From NCBI GenBank assembly GCA_021234155.1, contig JAJEKV010000529.1:94191-158190 (forward strand): 64,000 bases of DNA, read 5' to 3'. Source of the DNA: Isoetes taiwanensis. Its lineage: Eukaryota > Streptophyta > Lycopodiopsida > Isoetales > Isoetaceae. Every line of letters begins with the position of its first letter. Position 1 is the first letter of the stretch. The notes below the pieces were generated by a model. That model was given only the letters and a program-made list of their open reading frames with translations. It did not search any database and had not been told where the DNA came from. Both the position numbers and the translations under genes were made by a program. Shown piece by piece: positions 34,390 through 44,965 of this stretch.

Positions 34390-34680
34390 TTTGCAATTGA
34401 CACCCGTGACAACGAACTATGGTTACAATTACGAGTCACTCGTGATGCGTGACAAATGTAAATACACGTGGTATAAAAATTAATTAGTGACGCGCGACAA
34501 TTACGATTAGAATTTGTTACACGTCACAAATATTATTATAGTAGCGCGTTACAGAATAATATTTTGTAACGCGTTACAAGTGGTTCTTCGTTGGTAACGC
34601 GTCACAAATCACCTTTTGTGACGCAAATAAAAAAATACTAATTAATGTATTTTCTGTTACAAAAAACGTTACAAACTATA
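34390..34680. repeat. 3' subterminal repeats of the large CACTA element
   Basis: Repeated GTAACGCGTTAC, GTGACGCGCGACAA and GTTACACGTCACAAA words occur in both orientations. They mirror the 5' end at 9790-10080 and stop next to the CTATTAGTG terminus. Confidence 0.8.
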
Positions 34681-34699
34681 TTATATTCTATTAGTGATA

Positions 34700-35884
34700 T
34701 TCAATGCAAAATTGTTGGCAATGACCCAACACAGCAACATTGATATAGTATTATGTCATAAACATCCTTCTTTGTTGTGGCAATAGTTACAGGATCATAA
34801 AATGCTGGCTCTGATTAGTTGTCTGCATTCTACATTGAATTATGAAGATGAAGCTCAAAAACCCTTCTCCTCTCTTTATTTGCGATGAAAGATTTTGTGA
34901 ACCAGCTAGAAGGAATGGATGATTGTGTTTTCACAATCATGCTAATAAGGCATCTAGATGATGGAGTACCTTTGTTCTCGGGTGCAAGACCAAGCATTTA
35001 CCTTTTGTAGAAGAATGAAGGGAGCTTCAAAAATGGCGAGCCTTCCTGGCCTACCTATCCAGTTCCTCTTCTTACTACACGATCTGTACAAACCCCAATC
35101 CACCCATATAAGAAAATCTTATGTTTGTTAATCGTGCAGCATCCATGAACTACGCTAGAGTGAAATAGATGGATCAAAATTTAGCCGTAGTAGACTACAC
35201 ACAAGCAACCCAACAAAATGTTGGATTTAAAGCAAAAGCAAAGCACTGAAAAGGCCATGTGAATGGGGAGTGGTTTAACTGGACAAATTCCCAGTGGTTT
35301 TTTCGGACATCCGGAATCAACCAACCCCGTCCCATCCGACCCCATGGCATGCAGGATCCTCAATCCATGCCCCCATCCGACATCGCTGCATCGCATCCCT
35401 CGCATGGATCCATGACCCATCCATGCCAACCCTCCATCCATGCCGTACCTAGCATTCCTTTATTCCTGCGACAAAGGTACATGGAGGTAACTGCCTCACG
35501 CCACTCGAACTAGGTCATTAAAGACAAAAATAGAATTTTTCATGCCGGATTCGATCCATTTCAACAGGGAATATGTACAATTTCCCTTTGGATGATACCC
35601 TGTTCAAACGCCCTTTACTAAATGTTCACCCTCCAAGTTCGATGGCAATAGAGGCGGACTGCGTGGATCCGGATGTGTTGCAAGTGAGTAGATCACTCCA
35701 GTGTTTTATAGTTTTTAAAGAGTTCAAGCTTCCTCATCCTCGCAATTAACTAGTATCCCCAACTCTGGCCGTTTTGACTCGAAATTTATATCCATTTTTA
35801 CTAAGGCCTTTCTTACTTCAGAGGTTGCAGCTTGGATGCATGTCCTGATTAACCATACAAGAAACTTATCGCGGCGGCCTATCG
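34700..35884. other. Flank of the CACTA element, no recognised gene
   Basis: Host-like sequence between the CACTA right end and the tRNA-like repeats. A CCATCC/CATCCATG-rich low-complexity tract lies at 35320-35450. I see no gene. Confidence 0.45.
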
Positions 35885-36056
35885 GCCGCCACGAACGTTT
35901 CTCTTCACCAACTTATCTATACGTTGTATAACTCATCTATACGTGGTAGAACATGCAGGACTTGAACCTGCACCTTTTTTTTTCGCGAACGTTTCTCTTC
36001 ACTAACTCATCTATACGTGGTAGAACATGCAGGATTTGAACCTGCACTTTTTTTTT
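35885..36056. repeat. Tandem duplication carrying a tRNA T-arm-like hairpin
   Basis: Two copies of GAACGTTTCTCTTCAC, then AACTCATCTATACGTGGTAG, then AACATGCAGGACTTGAACCT and a T-run, start at about 35892 and 35987. On the minus strand TGCAGGTTCAAGTCCTGCA forms a 5-bp stem with a 7-base loop, exactly a tRNA T-arm containing a perfect B box. No D-arm or anticodon arm precedes it, so it is not a full tRNA gene. Confidence 0.65.
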
Positions 36057-36144
36057 TGCCTTGTGTCCAGCGCCTGCGCGATATAAGGATGCTGACCATA
36101 ACGACTATAGGATGCCCTTTTTTTTTTACAATCATGTCATGCAA

Positions 36145-36690
36145 CAATAGCCAGTGGGTTTTGAACCTGGACAGGGGAACACCCATATCCATTGGTCTAA
36201 CCACCAGGCTATGATCGCCATGACATAGATCATCCGTGCCACCCAATAATGGTCAGTGGGATTTGAGCCTGGACAGGGGACACCCATATCCAACAGCCTA
36301 ACCACTAGACCACTACTGCGATAAGCACTTTTCATAGATCAATCACGCCACCCATTGATAGCAAGTGGGGTTTGAGCCTGGGCGGGGAATACCCGTAACC
36401 AGTAGCCTAACCACTATACTGCCAATGCGATAAGCATTTCTGCCACGTAAGCAAAGGGAATCCCATAGTAAGTATGTAGCACGTCGTAGCACGTCGTCTA
36501 TTGAACAGGCTATATATGTATAGGTATGCACATGTACTTTATTGTTTTGAGATGGATATCTCATTTCCTCTCTTTTTTTTCCTTTTTGTTAACCACCCGA
36601 TGATAGTCAGTGGGTTTTGATCCTGGCTAGGGGCGACCTATAACCAAGGGATTTACCACTAGGCCATCACCGCGATGGATGGTTTTGGTT
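36145..36690 (-). repeat. Cluster of four tRNA-like (SINE-like) units with pol III box A and box B
   Basis: On the minus strand each unit has a box-A-like word (TGGCCTAGTGG, TGGTCTAGTGG, TAGCCTGGTGG or a variant), then about 35-40 bases later a box-B word (GGTTCAAAACC, GGCTCAAATCC, GGCTCAAACCC or GGATCAAAACC), then CCCACTGACTATC and GGGTGG. Box-B positions are about 36162, 36262, 36372 and 36617, so spacing is about 101, 110 and 245 bases. The T-stems do not pair well, so these are tRNA-related repeats, probably derived from a SINE head, not functional tRNAs. Confidence 0.6.
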
Positions 36691-36716
36691 GTTCACTTTT
36701 ATCAAACTTGGTCGAG

Positions 36717-36965
36717 GGAAATCCCGTTATAATCAAACAGCACGTCATGCATCACACAGGCGGGTAATAGTACCCGTTAAAGTATAGGAAGAATACCTTA
36801 TTTGAGTCCGGTTGACGATATGGCATTACGCTTAACCTACAACTGAAAAGGGAAATCCCGTTATAATCAAACAACACGTCATCTATCACACGAACAGACA
36901 ATAGTTCCTGTTAAAGTATAGGGGGAGTACCTTATTGGAAGTCCAGTTGACTTATAACGTACCTG
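36717..36965. repeat. 133-bp direct repeat
   Basis: GGGAAATCCCGTTATAATCA starts at about 36717 and again at about 36850. Each copy continues through a CACGTCAT, CATCACAC, GTTAAAGTATAGG and ACCTTATT series to a GTCC(G/A)GTTGAC end. Copies differ by scattered substitutions and small indels. The repeat lies about 260 bases beyond the 3' side of the Helitron ORF. Confidence 0.8.
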
Positions 36966-37228
36966 CTTAATTTGCAACTAAAATGCAAGGAAACATGTTT
37001 GTGATACCGCCGAGAGGGGGGTCCGCTTTACTTGAACTCCAGATCTCTATCACATTCCTGTGGAAGGGTATTGAGGGAGTTATATGCAACTACCACTTAC
37101 TGCGGTGGTGGAAATTCCTTCAAATTTGTTAGCAAGGTAACACGATCAATGATAGACGATGATATGCTAGAGGAAATGTACCTTTTGTTAGAGTAGCTCC
37201 TTGTAGATGACGTTCCACGGTTTACGGG

Positions 37229-38562
37229 TTATGTTATCCGGGAGAGGAGTATTAAGGTGTCCCGTCTGCTTTTCATTGTTACGGGTAAAGGCCGTATATA
37301 ATCGGCCATGTGCAAAGACATTCGTATGCGCAGATCAATGACCACTCGATCCAATGTTAAACCCCGGACGCCTGTTAAACGTGGTTGAATACGATAGTCT
37401 GAGTGGTAATTGTCGCCGATGAATAGTCCATGGGCGGTTTTCTGGTTGATAGAAGAAATCTGTTCTGGAAATCGGGTACACGTTCCCTTCTGGATCACCT
37501 AAAACCCTCACCATTACAAACTTCTCATGCATCGATTCAATCACAACCCTAGCATTCTTCACAAGTCCCTTCTCCATGTCTAATCGTTTCATCACATGAC
37601 ATATCGCCCCCACCTTAAGTGTGAGTTCATGATTGGGAATCCCAGAGTGTGTGAAATTATTCAAGAAATCCGATGTTGCATAGGGATGGTCATGAATAAG
37701 TTGGTCTTGTTCGGTTATATGATCATGGCTGTAATACAACTTATCCTGGTTAGGAACCCTGCTTAAGACCCGACCATTGAAATCGTCAACGTGCCTATTG
37801 ATTGGAGCGAGGGAAACTCGTTTGTCGGATTCGACTGGATCGTCGAGGATATTTGTTGGATAGAGGAATTCAACTGTATCCGCAATGTTTGTAGTTATAT
37901 TGAATAAATCCAACGATACCGTAGTTTGTTCCCAGTTCTCCCCGATATTGTCAACAAAACGCATGAGCTCTGGATCTCCTGCATTTCGTATTGGTTGATG
38001 CAACCTCAACACGCGAAAGACTTTCCATAACTACGATGATTTTATAGATGCACTGAATGCTGCAATTCTTCCCCCACCCTTTACTACAGGTGCGACTTGC
38101 CTAAAATCACCGGCAGACTATGAAGTGTTTTCCACCAAAAGGAAGATGTTTCCACGGTCGTTGCAACACATGATTTCGCTTTCTATTACGGCCTTATTGG
38201 CCATTGGAAACTCATCGGATAATGACCTTAGCGGTGATGAGTTGTCTTTGCTCCCGATTCGGGGTCCAACATCTAATGTAGCCAAACATTATTTTCAATT
38301 CTGAGGGGATCACGAAATAGGGAATCTGGATTTAAGCCCTTGCATATAGTCTGGCTGCCAGTGCCGTTGTACCACATGGAAGGACTATGCCTCTGTTGCT
38401 GCGTATGAGAAAGCATATGCATTTCAAAACAAATGTTTTCCCTGTGCCAGCTTTTCCATCTACAAATATAGGATCATTGCTTAGAGGTGATTCCAACCAT
38501 TGTTTTATGAAATGAAATATTTCTAGCTGATTATCATTCATCATACTTGACATTTGAAGCAT
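37229..38562 (-). pseudogene. Helitron PIF1-like helicase domain
   Basis: The domain unwinds DNA during rolling-circle transposition. The start reads NDNQLEIFHFIKQWL, then FVDGKAGTGKTF (Walker A, residues 36-43 of this frame). After a frame break comes DEFPMANKAVIES (Walker B region) and AGDFRQVAPVV (the GGDFRQ motif). A long frame at 38012-37335 follows with RVSLAPINRHVDDFNGRVL and GAICHVMKRLDMEKGLVKNA. The final motif, normally TINKSQGQT, is altered to TTFNRRPG, so motif VI is damaged. A tail frame lies at 37498-37229. Breaks at about 38330 and 38030 plus motif loss indicate no helicase activity. Confidence 0.92.
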
Positions 38563-38567
38563 AGATT

Positions 38568-41131
38568 CTAGGTAGATGCGTGGTCAGAAAATTTTGCTAG
38601 CTCGTGCATCACATCTCTGCCAATACGATGTTGCAATTGCAGCCCAAACGCCATGATGTTAGTCCCATGTTGAACGAGAATATTATTGACTAAGTGCAGA
38701 GATTCATTGAAAGCAATTACATCATCATTAGGGTATTCATCTAATAAGTCAAGACTCATAGGCACCTGAAACTTGGTCCATAAATCGACTGCTGGTCCCT
38801 GATCAAGTATTAACATGGCAAAAAGAAAACGTAGCTGTGTAGGACTCAACGATAGAGAAGTTGCCTCTTCCATAACTAGCATTGCTTCATTATGTGCCGC
38901 AAGCAAACCCCCCGCTTCTGCAGCCTGTTGATATGTCTCATAAGTTTGATCATTAACCCTCTTCAATTCATCCCACGTCCTGGCCGGACGGTGCAACAAA
39001 ATTTGTCTTAAGTAGAACGCCTCGCCGACCTTAGGTAATAATAAACGTATTCTACATACTAATGGTTGTCTAATCCTTTTCCTCACAATGCTTCGTGTAA
39101 TTCCTTCTTGCTCTTGTTCTACATATGATCCAGATTCAGATGCTAATGATGGGTTAAAGGGTGTTAACGTATATTGTTCGTAGTATTGAATATAAGTCAG
39201 CGTATCAAATACATGATCAGGCGGACGTAAGAACTATCGATCCAATAATGATCTTGTATTTGGTCGCAACAGATGCAAAGGCAGACATTTAACAGCAGGG
39301 GACTTGTTCGTTATGTCGTATGACATTATTCTCCAAGACGCCTCCATGGCCGAAAGGTATCGTGCCTTTAAGTACTCACGTATCTCATCTCTAGGAACCG
39401 ATGCACTAGTATGCGTCTGCGGAATGTTTTCAGAGCAATGACCTGTATTGAGATTTGTATGCGCATCATTCACTTGTGTACCTCGTGTGATCGGAACTCT
39501 CTGCTGATCAAGGCCCAATGACGTCCCCGTGTTTGTATGCCTCTCTTGAGTAATTTGAAATCTTGCAGTATCAAAGCCCTTATATATGTAACCATAGAGA
39601 TAAGAGAAGACATGCCCGATGGATGCGATGTCAACCATAATATGGCAATCGAGTTCATGAAGCAAGAATGCATTATATGGAACTACCAGCGTCATCTACA
39701 CTCCTCCTCCTATATTGCATTACCCTTTCGAGTCAAGGTGCATTGTTGGATTAACTAGCTTTGGATAGTTATAGCAGCAAGAAGCACCCGCGTGGGGAGC
39801 ATCTATTAGAATGTCTATGAATCATAAATTTTTTGGACCCTACGAATAATAATCGGATCACTTGGTAGTTCTGCGGATATAATTTCATCAACACATTCTA
39901 TTGGTATATCTGGTTCGGTACATAACACAAGATGCGAATGCGGTAATCCTCGCTTCTGAAACTCTACTACTGTTATTATATATGATACCCGCTGAAAGAA
40001 TTTATGTAACAATTCTTTTAGGCGTTGCAACCTTCCATGAAAACATCGAACAACAGTGATAGGTATATCAGAAGCATTTTGTCCAGGCCCAAGGGCAGCC
40101 CTTATTTCTGGCCAATCCGTGTTTAGTCGATCATCGTAACAAATAGAGTTGGCGGCCTTTTTTGACCTAGACAATGCCAAGCGCGACGGCAACTTTGACT
40201 GAGGCACCACCGTTGACAACCCAAGAACGACGAAGGAAGGATAACATCATTTTGATTGTCATTTTCTCGCTCAGAATAATCTTCATCGTATTGAATCCTC
40301 CTATTCCTGAAGGCGGAAGTCCTAAAGTAATTTAGTCGTGCGTCCTCAACCCTTGAATATATATCAACGAGATACTCCCCACATAAGCGGCCTAGGTGAA
40401 GGAACCTATCCTCATGCAATATTCTTGCTCTGTACCATTGTAGTTGCGTGAGACCATATTCATTCCTAAGACCCCACCCTATGGTGTACCATGCGGAAAT
40501 AGTAGTGGATATTGTAAAGGTTCATACATGGGATCAAGAATATTCAAAAGTCGGTTCACCCACATTTCGAGCCCAAAGCCGCGCCTTTCGGGGCCTTAAT
40601 ATCAGCCAGTATTGCTGACCTGCGCAATTCTTGCTATTTCGCCGCTCCCAATTATTCCCTCAATCGTAATATATGCCGAAGGCATAAGCACACTCCCCAT
40701 AGTTGAAGGTGTCTAATAAATGGATTTGCTCGATCGAGAATTGAACCAATGGTTGCAACCCCGAAAGGGCACACCGAAGTCCCGCTTTGCGCGAAGCGTT
40801 GCGAATCGTCATATATATACTAGTGTATGGGATTTCCAGTATCTCTTGTTGGAAGCAACCGATGATACGTACGACCCGTGATCGTCACTGATGAAGGGAA
40901 GTCCAAGTTGACGAACTCCCCATCAACCCCAAGCACGTTGAAGCAAAATAGTCTATTTATCTTTCTACATACTCCATTAAAACCCGGCATGTTGTATAGA
41001 TTAACCAATGCTTCAGGCAAGGAAGGTAACTGCAGGAGCAACCACTTTCCCTTATTACAACAAAACCCATTTTGTTCAACATTCAACAATGGAATATTGC
41101 AATACGTGCATCGTTTATTCCATGTGCACAT
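38568..41131 (-). pseudogene. Helitron Rep (HUH/Y2) region
   Basis: Rep nicks and joins DNA at Helitron ends. Blocks from 5' to 3' begin with CTYCNIPLLNVEQNGFCCNK and LPSLPEALVNLYNMPGF (41131-40820). WPEIRAALGPGQNASDIP and VEFQKRGLPHSHLVLC (40219-39815) carry the HUH-type His-x-His. VVPYNAFLLHELDCHIMVDI and YLYGYIYKGFDTARF (39695-39234) carry the catalytic tyrosine pair, followed by SAMEASWRIMSYDI and SPAVKCLPLHLL. Then come LLPKVGEAFYLRQILLHRP and LRFLFAMLILDQGPAVDLWT (39086-38568). The blocks lie in different frames and are partly separated by stops, so the gene is broken. Confidence 0.9.
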
Positions 41132-41689
41132 CGTGAACGTTCGATTAATTCTTTGTTCTCATATGTTGTTACGAGCACGCCAATAATGCAAGCACCCTTG
41201 ACGAAGTCGGTCCTCTATACTACCTGCTTGCATCTCGACATGGCTAGATGTCGTGCCTGCAGCAGATATATTTGTATGACGTCCTCTGCTTATTAGACGT
41301 ATACGGTCCCTTTCTTCCGAGGGCGGGGCAAGTTAGCGCTCTCTTAAGTCTATGGCGTACTTCATCTGCCCCCTCATTTAACCTTGCATACCATCCACGC
41401 TTTCATGCGTGTTACGATTGCTCGTGATTTGCCCGATGAGTCATTGACCAACTTCGTTTTCATTGGTTAGATTAACACGTTTAGAGTTGGAACCGATTCT
41501 TTGTTCCATCTCCATGTATGTTTACCATTTGTCTGCGCTCGATGCCCATTCCTACGCGAGATGCATCTCGAGCGGCTTCTCGTAAATTTCTATATCGCTC
41601 TGTTTTGCCTCGATAAGGTACCTCATCCTGCCTTCTTCCTCACTCAAACTAGCATACCATCCGGTCCATACGTACTCTGTTGGCCTTCA

Positions 41690-42520
41690 ACTCTTGGTGA
41701 CCTCTCGTGTAACTTCGGCTTTTCAAATGCGGGGTAGAACATCCAAATTTGAAAGCTATTCATTTATCCCAATTCCGACAAAGGAGGATTCAATGTAAAC
41801 TTGCAACGGTTCCTTAAGCCCTCACGACGCACTTCCTCCCGACCTTCCTCACTCAATCTAGCATACCAGTTCGAGTTACAGGTATTCTGCTCACCTGCAA
41901 CTACCGGTGACCCCTCGAGTAGTTCGCTTTCAGTAGTAGACGGAACATTTGCACTTGGAGCAAATTCGTTTGTCAATGAGACATTGACCAACTCGTTTGC
42001 AAGTAGGACATCCAAATTTGAAACAGATTCATTTATCCAAATTCCAGTGACAAAAGGAGGATTCCGTAAATTTGCATCAGGTTCCCTTAAGCCCTCTGAC
42101 GCACTTCCTCCCTACCTTCCTCACTCAACCCTAGCATACCGGTTAGGAGTTACGAACATGCGCTCACACCGCAACTACCGGTGACCCCTCGAGTAGTTCG
42201 CTTTCACTAGCAGACGGAACATTTGCACTTGGAGCAAATTCGTTTGTCGATGAGTCATTGACCAACTCGTTCGCAGGTAGGACATCCAAATTTGAAACAG
42301 ATTCATTTATCCTAATTCCAGCAGCAAAGGAGGATTCACGTAAATTTGCATACCGTTCCTTAGCCCTCTCGACGCACTTCATCCCAATCTTCCTCACTCA
42401 ATCTAGCATACCGGTTCGAGGTTCACGGTATTCTTTTCACCGCAGACCCGGTGACCCTCTCAGTAGTCGGCTTTCACTAGCGGGCGGAGCGTTTGCACTC
42501 TGACAACCGTTTACCGTAAG
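41690..42520 (-). repeat. In-frame ~272-bp tandem repeats at the Helitron ORF N-terminus
   Basis: The word GGTGACC(C)CTC followed by AGTAGTTCGCTTTCA-like sequence recurs at about 41906, 42180 and 42450, spacing 274 and 270 bases. A weaker copy lies near 41697. On the minus strand the repeats encode RYANLRESSFAA, NELVNDSSTNEFAPSANVPS and ESELLEGSPVV peptides. The basic RYANLR-type peptide is typical of the region before Helitron Rep, so this looks like expansion of a protein segment. Confidence 0.75.
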
Positions 42521-42640
42521 TCCATTTTGTATGTAAAGGGCTCCATCTAACTTCGTTAGTCCTCCCAGGTTGGCGTTGTTTTGGTTGTCGTCTAGCCCTC
42601 TCCTCATTACCACCTCTCGCGACATCGGTCAAGCTTGCAT

Positions 42641-43354
42641 GCCACTCTCACTCCCAGGCTCGACTCCTCTATAATAATCTATTTACGGTAGAGCGAGGGG
42701 TCTCTCCTATCTGCCCAGCTAGACGCCGTCTAGCACGATCTCTTGCCATTGCTCGCAAATTTACATATCGTTCTATCCTTCTAGATGAGTTATCATCCAT
42801 GTTCAATGCAAATTCTATTGCGACGCGCAATGATGTAGAAGAAGACTTACATGTCTGTCTACTCCGCGAACACCTTCCATTCGGATAGATCGCAATGAGA
42901 CTGGGAATCTGTAATTAGGATCAAAGGAATTGTATTATTAAGGTAGCTCATCATGCATTACATGACACAACCATCTAGTACATAGCATGGCATCTAGATA
43001 TCACATCCATCTAATACATAGCATGAGATACATGGCGTAATTCATAGGTCAGCTCACAACATATACCTTGTATAATGAGTTTATTGTGATGGAATTATAT
43101 TGATAGTATATTACGCTTAAATAAAAAAAAAAATACATATATCTAAATCCGCTTAAATACGCATGGTCACCTAATTATCATATTGGCATAATCCATAATC
43201 CAATTCCACAGTATATATCTTACGTAACATGTTTATTATAACGGAAATATATTCAGATCATATTACGACTCGCAAGGAAAAAGTATCATATAATATGTCC
43301 ACGGCAGTGGCATAATCATCTAGTTATCATAAGCACATAACATGATCAAGTCAT
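42641..43354. other. Helitron 5' side, no recognised gene
   Basis: AT-rich sequence between the Helitron coding remnant and two small minus-strand ORFs. A repeated CATCTAGTACATAGCATG-like word occurs near 42971-43027. I see no coding pattern. Confidence 0.4.
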
Positions 43355-43648
43355 CTAGAGATCTCCCTCTAATACTGCCGACATTACAGCATCCTTCGCC
43401 TCAACAATTTGCAACAATCGGTGGAGACGCGTCAATTGCGCAGTGAGCCTTTTAACACTGATCGTAAGAGTGATATAATCCTTAGATATTTTATCGAGCT
43501 CTTCAGAAAGCCTATCCACCTGTTTTTGAAATTTCCTTGTGATTACTGGAGGAGCACGTTTCCTATGCGATGCTATGTGCAAAGCAATTTGGTTTTCTGC
43601 GTACTTGTGAAGGATTCCCTTCACGGCGGTCACCACGGATACCTTCAT
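43355..43648 (-). CDS. Small coiled-coil-like ORF, unidentified
   Basis: A 97-codon frame with a heptad-like segment (VDRLSEELDKISKDYITLTI and SVKRLTAQLTRLHRLLQIVE) predicted to form a coiled coil. The N-terminus MKVSVVTAVKGILHKYAENQ is basic. No family is recognised. It lies upstream of the Helitron in the same direction and 3' of the 43924-44268 ORF. It could be a second exon of the same gene or a Helitron passenger. Confidence 0.4.
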   Translation of the reverse strand: MKVSVVTAVKGILHKYAENQIALHIASHRKRAPPVITRKFQKQVDRLSEELDKISKDYITLTISVKRLTAQLTRLHRLLQIVEAKDAVMSAVLEGDL

Positions 43649-43923
43649 TTGTTACGATTATTGTTCAAATGCACATTCATATCATGAATAGTTAGAGACT
43701 CGTCAGTACCATTATCCAGGTCAACTTTAGCCCTAGCGGTCTCCTCAACCAATTCTGCCATTTACTACAATGCAAGATACAACAAACAAAAATCAAAATA
43801 AATCCAAACATGAACATTCCAACCCCACAACACACATTAAGGTTATGTAAAGGTTAACATCGATATTAAATTAAACAAAAGTACATTTGATAATCCAAGC
43901 TTGTTCAATAACTAACTATAGGA

Positions 43924-44268
43924 TTAGATGGCACTGAATATCCCAACTTCAATCCTACCGTCCACCATTTCAGTCTCCACTCTAAAGATACCTGCAGGAC
44001 CAATGGAGCCACAACCCATGTACTTATCAAGATAATAGGATATGGCGCCTAAAGGGTAATTTGTTTCGATTACTTCTAGTTTGTTGAGTAAGGAGCTAGG
44101 TAGAAAACGTTCCACAGCTAAAGTATCAAAAAGAAACTCCGAGGATCCCTGTATCCAACCACATTCCACATGGTATAACTCATCTCCCTTTACTTTAATC
44201 GTTACATATAGAAATTTTTTAATCTTAGACGTCATCATAACTATGGCCTCCGGCAATGGCTTGCCCAT
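43924..44268 (-). CDS. Unidentified 114-residue ORF with upstream TATA box
   Basis: An intact frame, starting MGKPLPEAIVMMTSKIKKFL, with alternating hydrophobic segments (YVTIKVKGDELYHVECGW, GRIEVGIFSAI) suggesting a beta-rich small protein. No family is recognised. A TATAAATAG box lies on the minus strand at 44603-44610, about 335 bases upstream, with room for a leader or leader intron. It sits on the 5' side of the Helitron remnant in the same orientation and is not part of the normal RepHel protein. Confidence 0.45.
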   Translation of the reverse strand: MGKPLPEAIVMMTSKIKKFLYVTIKVKGDELYHVECGWIQGSSEFLFDTLAVERFLPSSLLNKLEVIETNYPLGAISYYLDKYMGCGSIGPAGIFRVETEMVDGRIEVGIFSAI

Positions 44269-44602
44269 CTAAAATTAGTAGACATTATTAACTCACAGAG
44301 CAAAGAAAATTCAAGCAAAATTGAACTTCATAAAGGGATCAAAATAAGTGTTAATAGCGTACATGGAATATTAGTGTAGATCTTGAGGGAGACATAATAC
44401 ATTTATAGAATGGTCGAGAGAAGGGAATGAGAAATATAGAATGCAAGAAGCAAGAAGAAAACTGCAAAGAATTACCTTAGAGGTAGGGCGATTACAAAAT
44501 AAGCCCACTTAGAAGTAGGGCGATTGCAAAAATAAAGCGAGGAAGAGATCGATTTGTGTTCAGAAGAGATCGATTTGTGTTCGACCCTTTCAAGATGCCA
44601 TC

Positions 44603-44610
44603 TATTTATA
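44603..44610 (-). promoter_or_regulatory. TATA box
   Basis: GCATATAAATAGATGG on the minus strand is a strong plant TATA context, followed by a direct duplication of the 22-base word GAAGAGATCGATTTGTGTTC (44545-44590) in the presumed leader of the small ORF at 43924-44268. Confidence 0.55.
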
Positions 44611-44965
44611 TGCCAATCTTAATATGCGCACGTTTTTGTAATGTAGACATGCAAAGATCAAGAATCTAATGAATCTAATATTTATATGATATGATACATA
44701 TATTATTTGATATCCACGTGATATATAAAGCGATTCTAATAATGTGGTATAATAATGGCCTTCACAATGGTACGATTAATTATAATGATATAATGATGGT
44801 GCAGTTATTGGCTCCAGCAATATCCCTGTCCCCCAAGGTGAGCCGGAGATCTTGAGAGTTTGAAAAAAAAAAATCATTTCTAACTAGATAGGCTAAAGGT
44901 TTCAGATCAATACTTGATCGCTATCAAGCTCAGATCAAGAACTTTGCCTTTGCCCATTCCTTCTA

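Larger units (their letters stand above)
9769..34696 (+). mobile_element. CACTA (En/Spm-type) DNA transposon, about 24.9 kb, with SET-domain gene and nested array element
   Basis: The left end reads CACTACAAGGGTTAATGGGG followed by GTTTGTAACG. The right end, read inward on the minus strand, is CACTAATAGAATATAATATA followed by the same GTTTGTAACG at the identical offset of 20 bases. Both ends are flanked by the trinucleotide ATA (9766-9768 and 34697-34699), the 3-bp duplication size expected for CACTA elements. Both ends carry about 300 bp of TGTAACG-type subterminal repeats. Internal genes run left to right: Cys-rich ORF, SET ORF, TNP2 transposase, DUF4218-like, DUF4216-like, captured thioredoxin and PPR fragments, then a second transposon ORF near the right end. 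The transposase is frameshifted in several places, so this copy is probably non-autonomous. The nested element at 22314-26897 inserted later. Confidence 0.8.
37229..42640 (-). mobile_element. Decayed Helitron (rolling-circle transposon), RepHel gene remnant
   Basis: All blocks of a plant Helitron replicase-helicase occur in order on the minus strand: a Cys-rich N-terminal block (about 41.1 kb), the Helitron-like N domain with an HUH motif (about 40.0), the YxYKG tyrosine block (about 39.6), a middle region (about 39.0) and a PIF1-like helicase (38.6-37.3). Frames change between most blocks, so it is inactive. I could not find a confident 5' TC end or 3' hairpin/CTRR end, so the limits given are those of the coding remnant. 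Confidence 0.9.

Noticed and set aside
35885-36690. Functional tRNA genes
   Set aside because: Box A/B words and one T-arm are present, but no sequence folds into a full cloverleaf with a paired acceptor stem and an anticodon arm.
37229-42640. A functional host PIF1 helicase gene
   Set aside because: The helicase is directly preceded by Helitron Rep blocks in the same direction, is frameshifted and has lost its last helicase motif.
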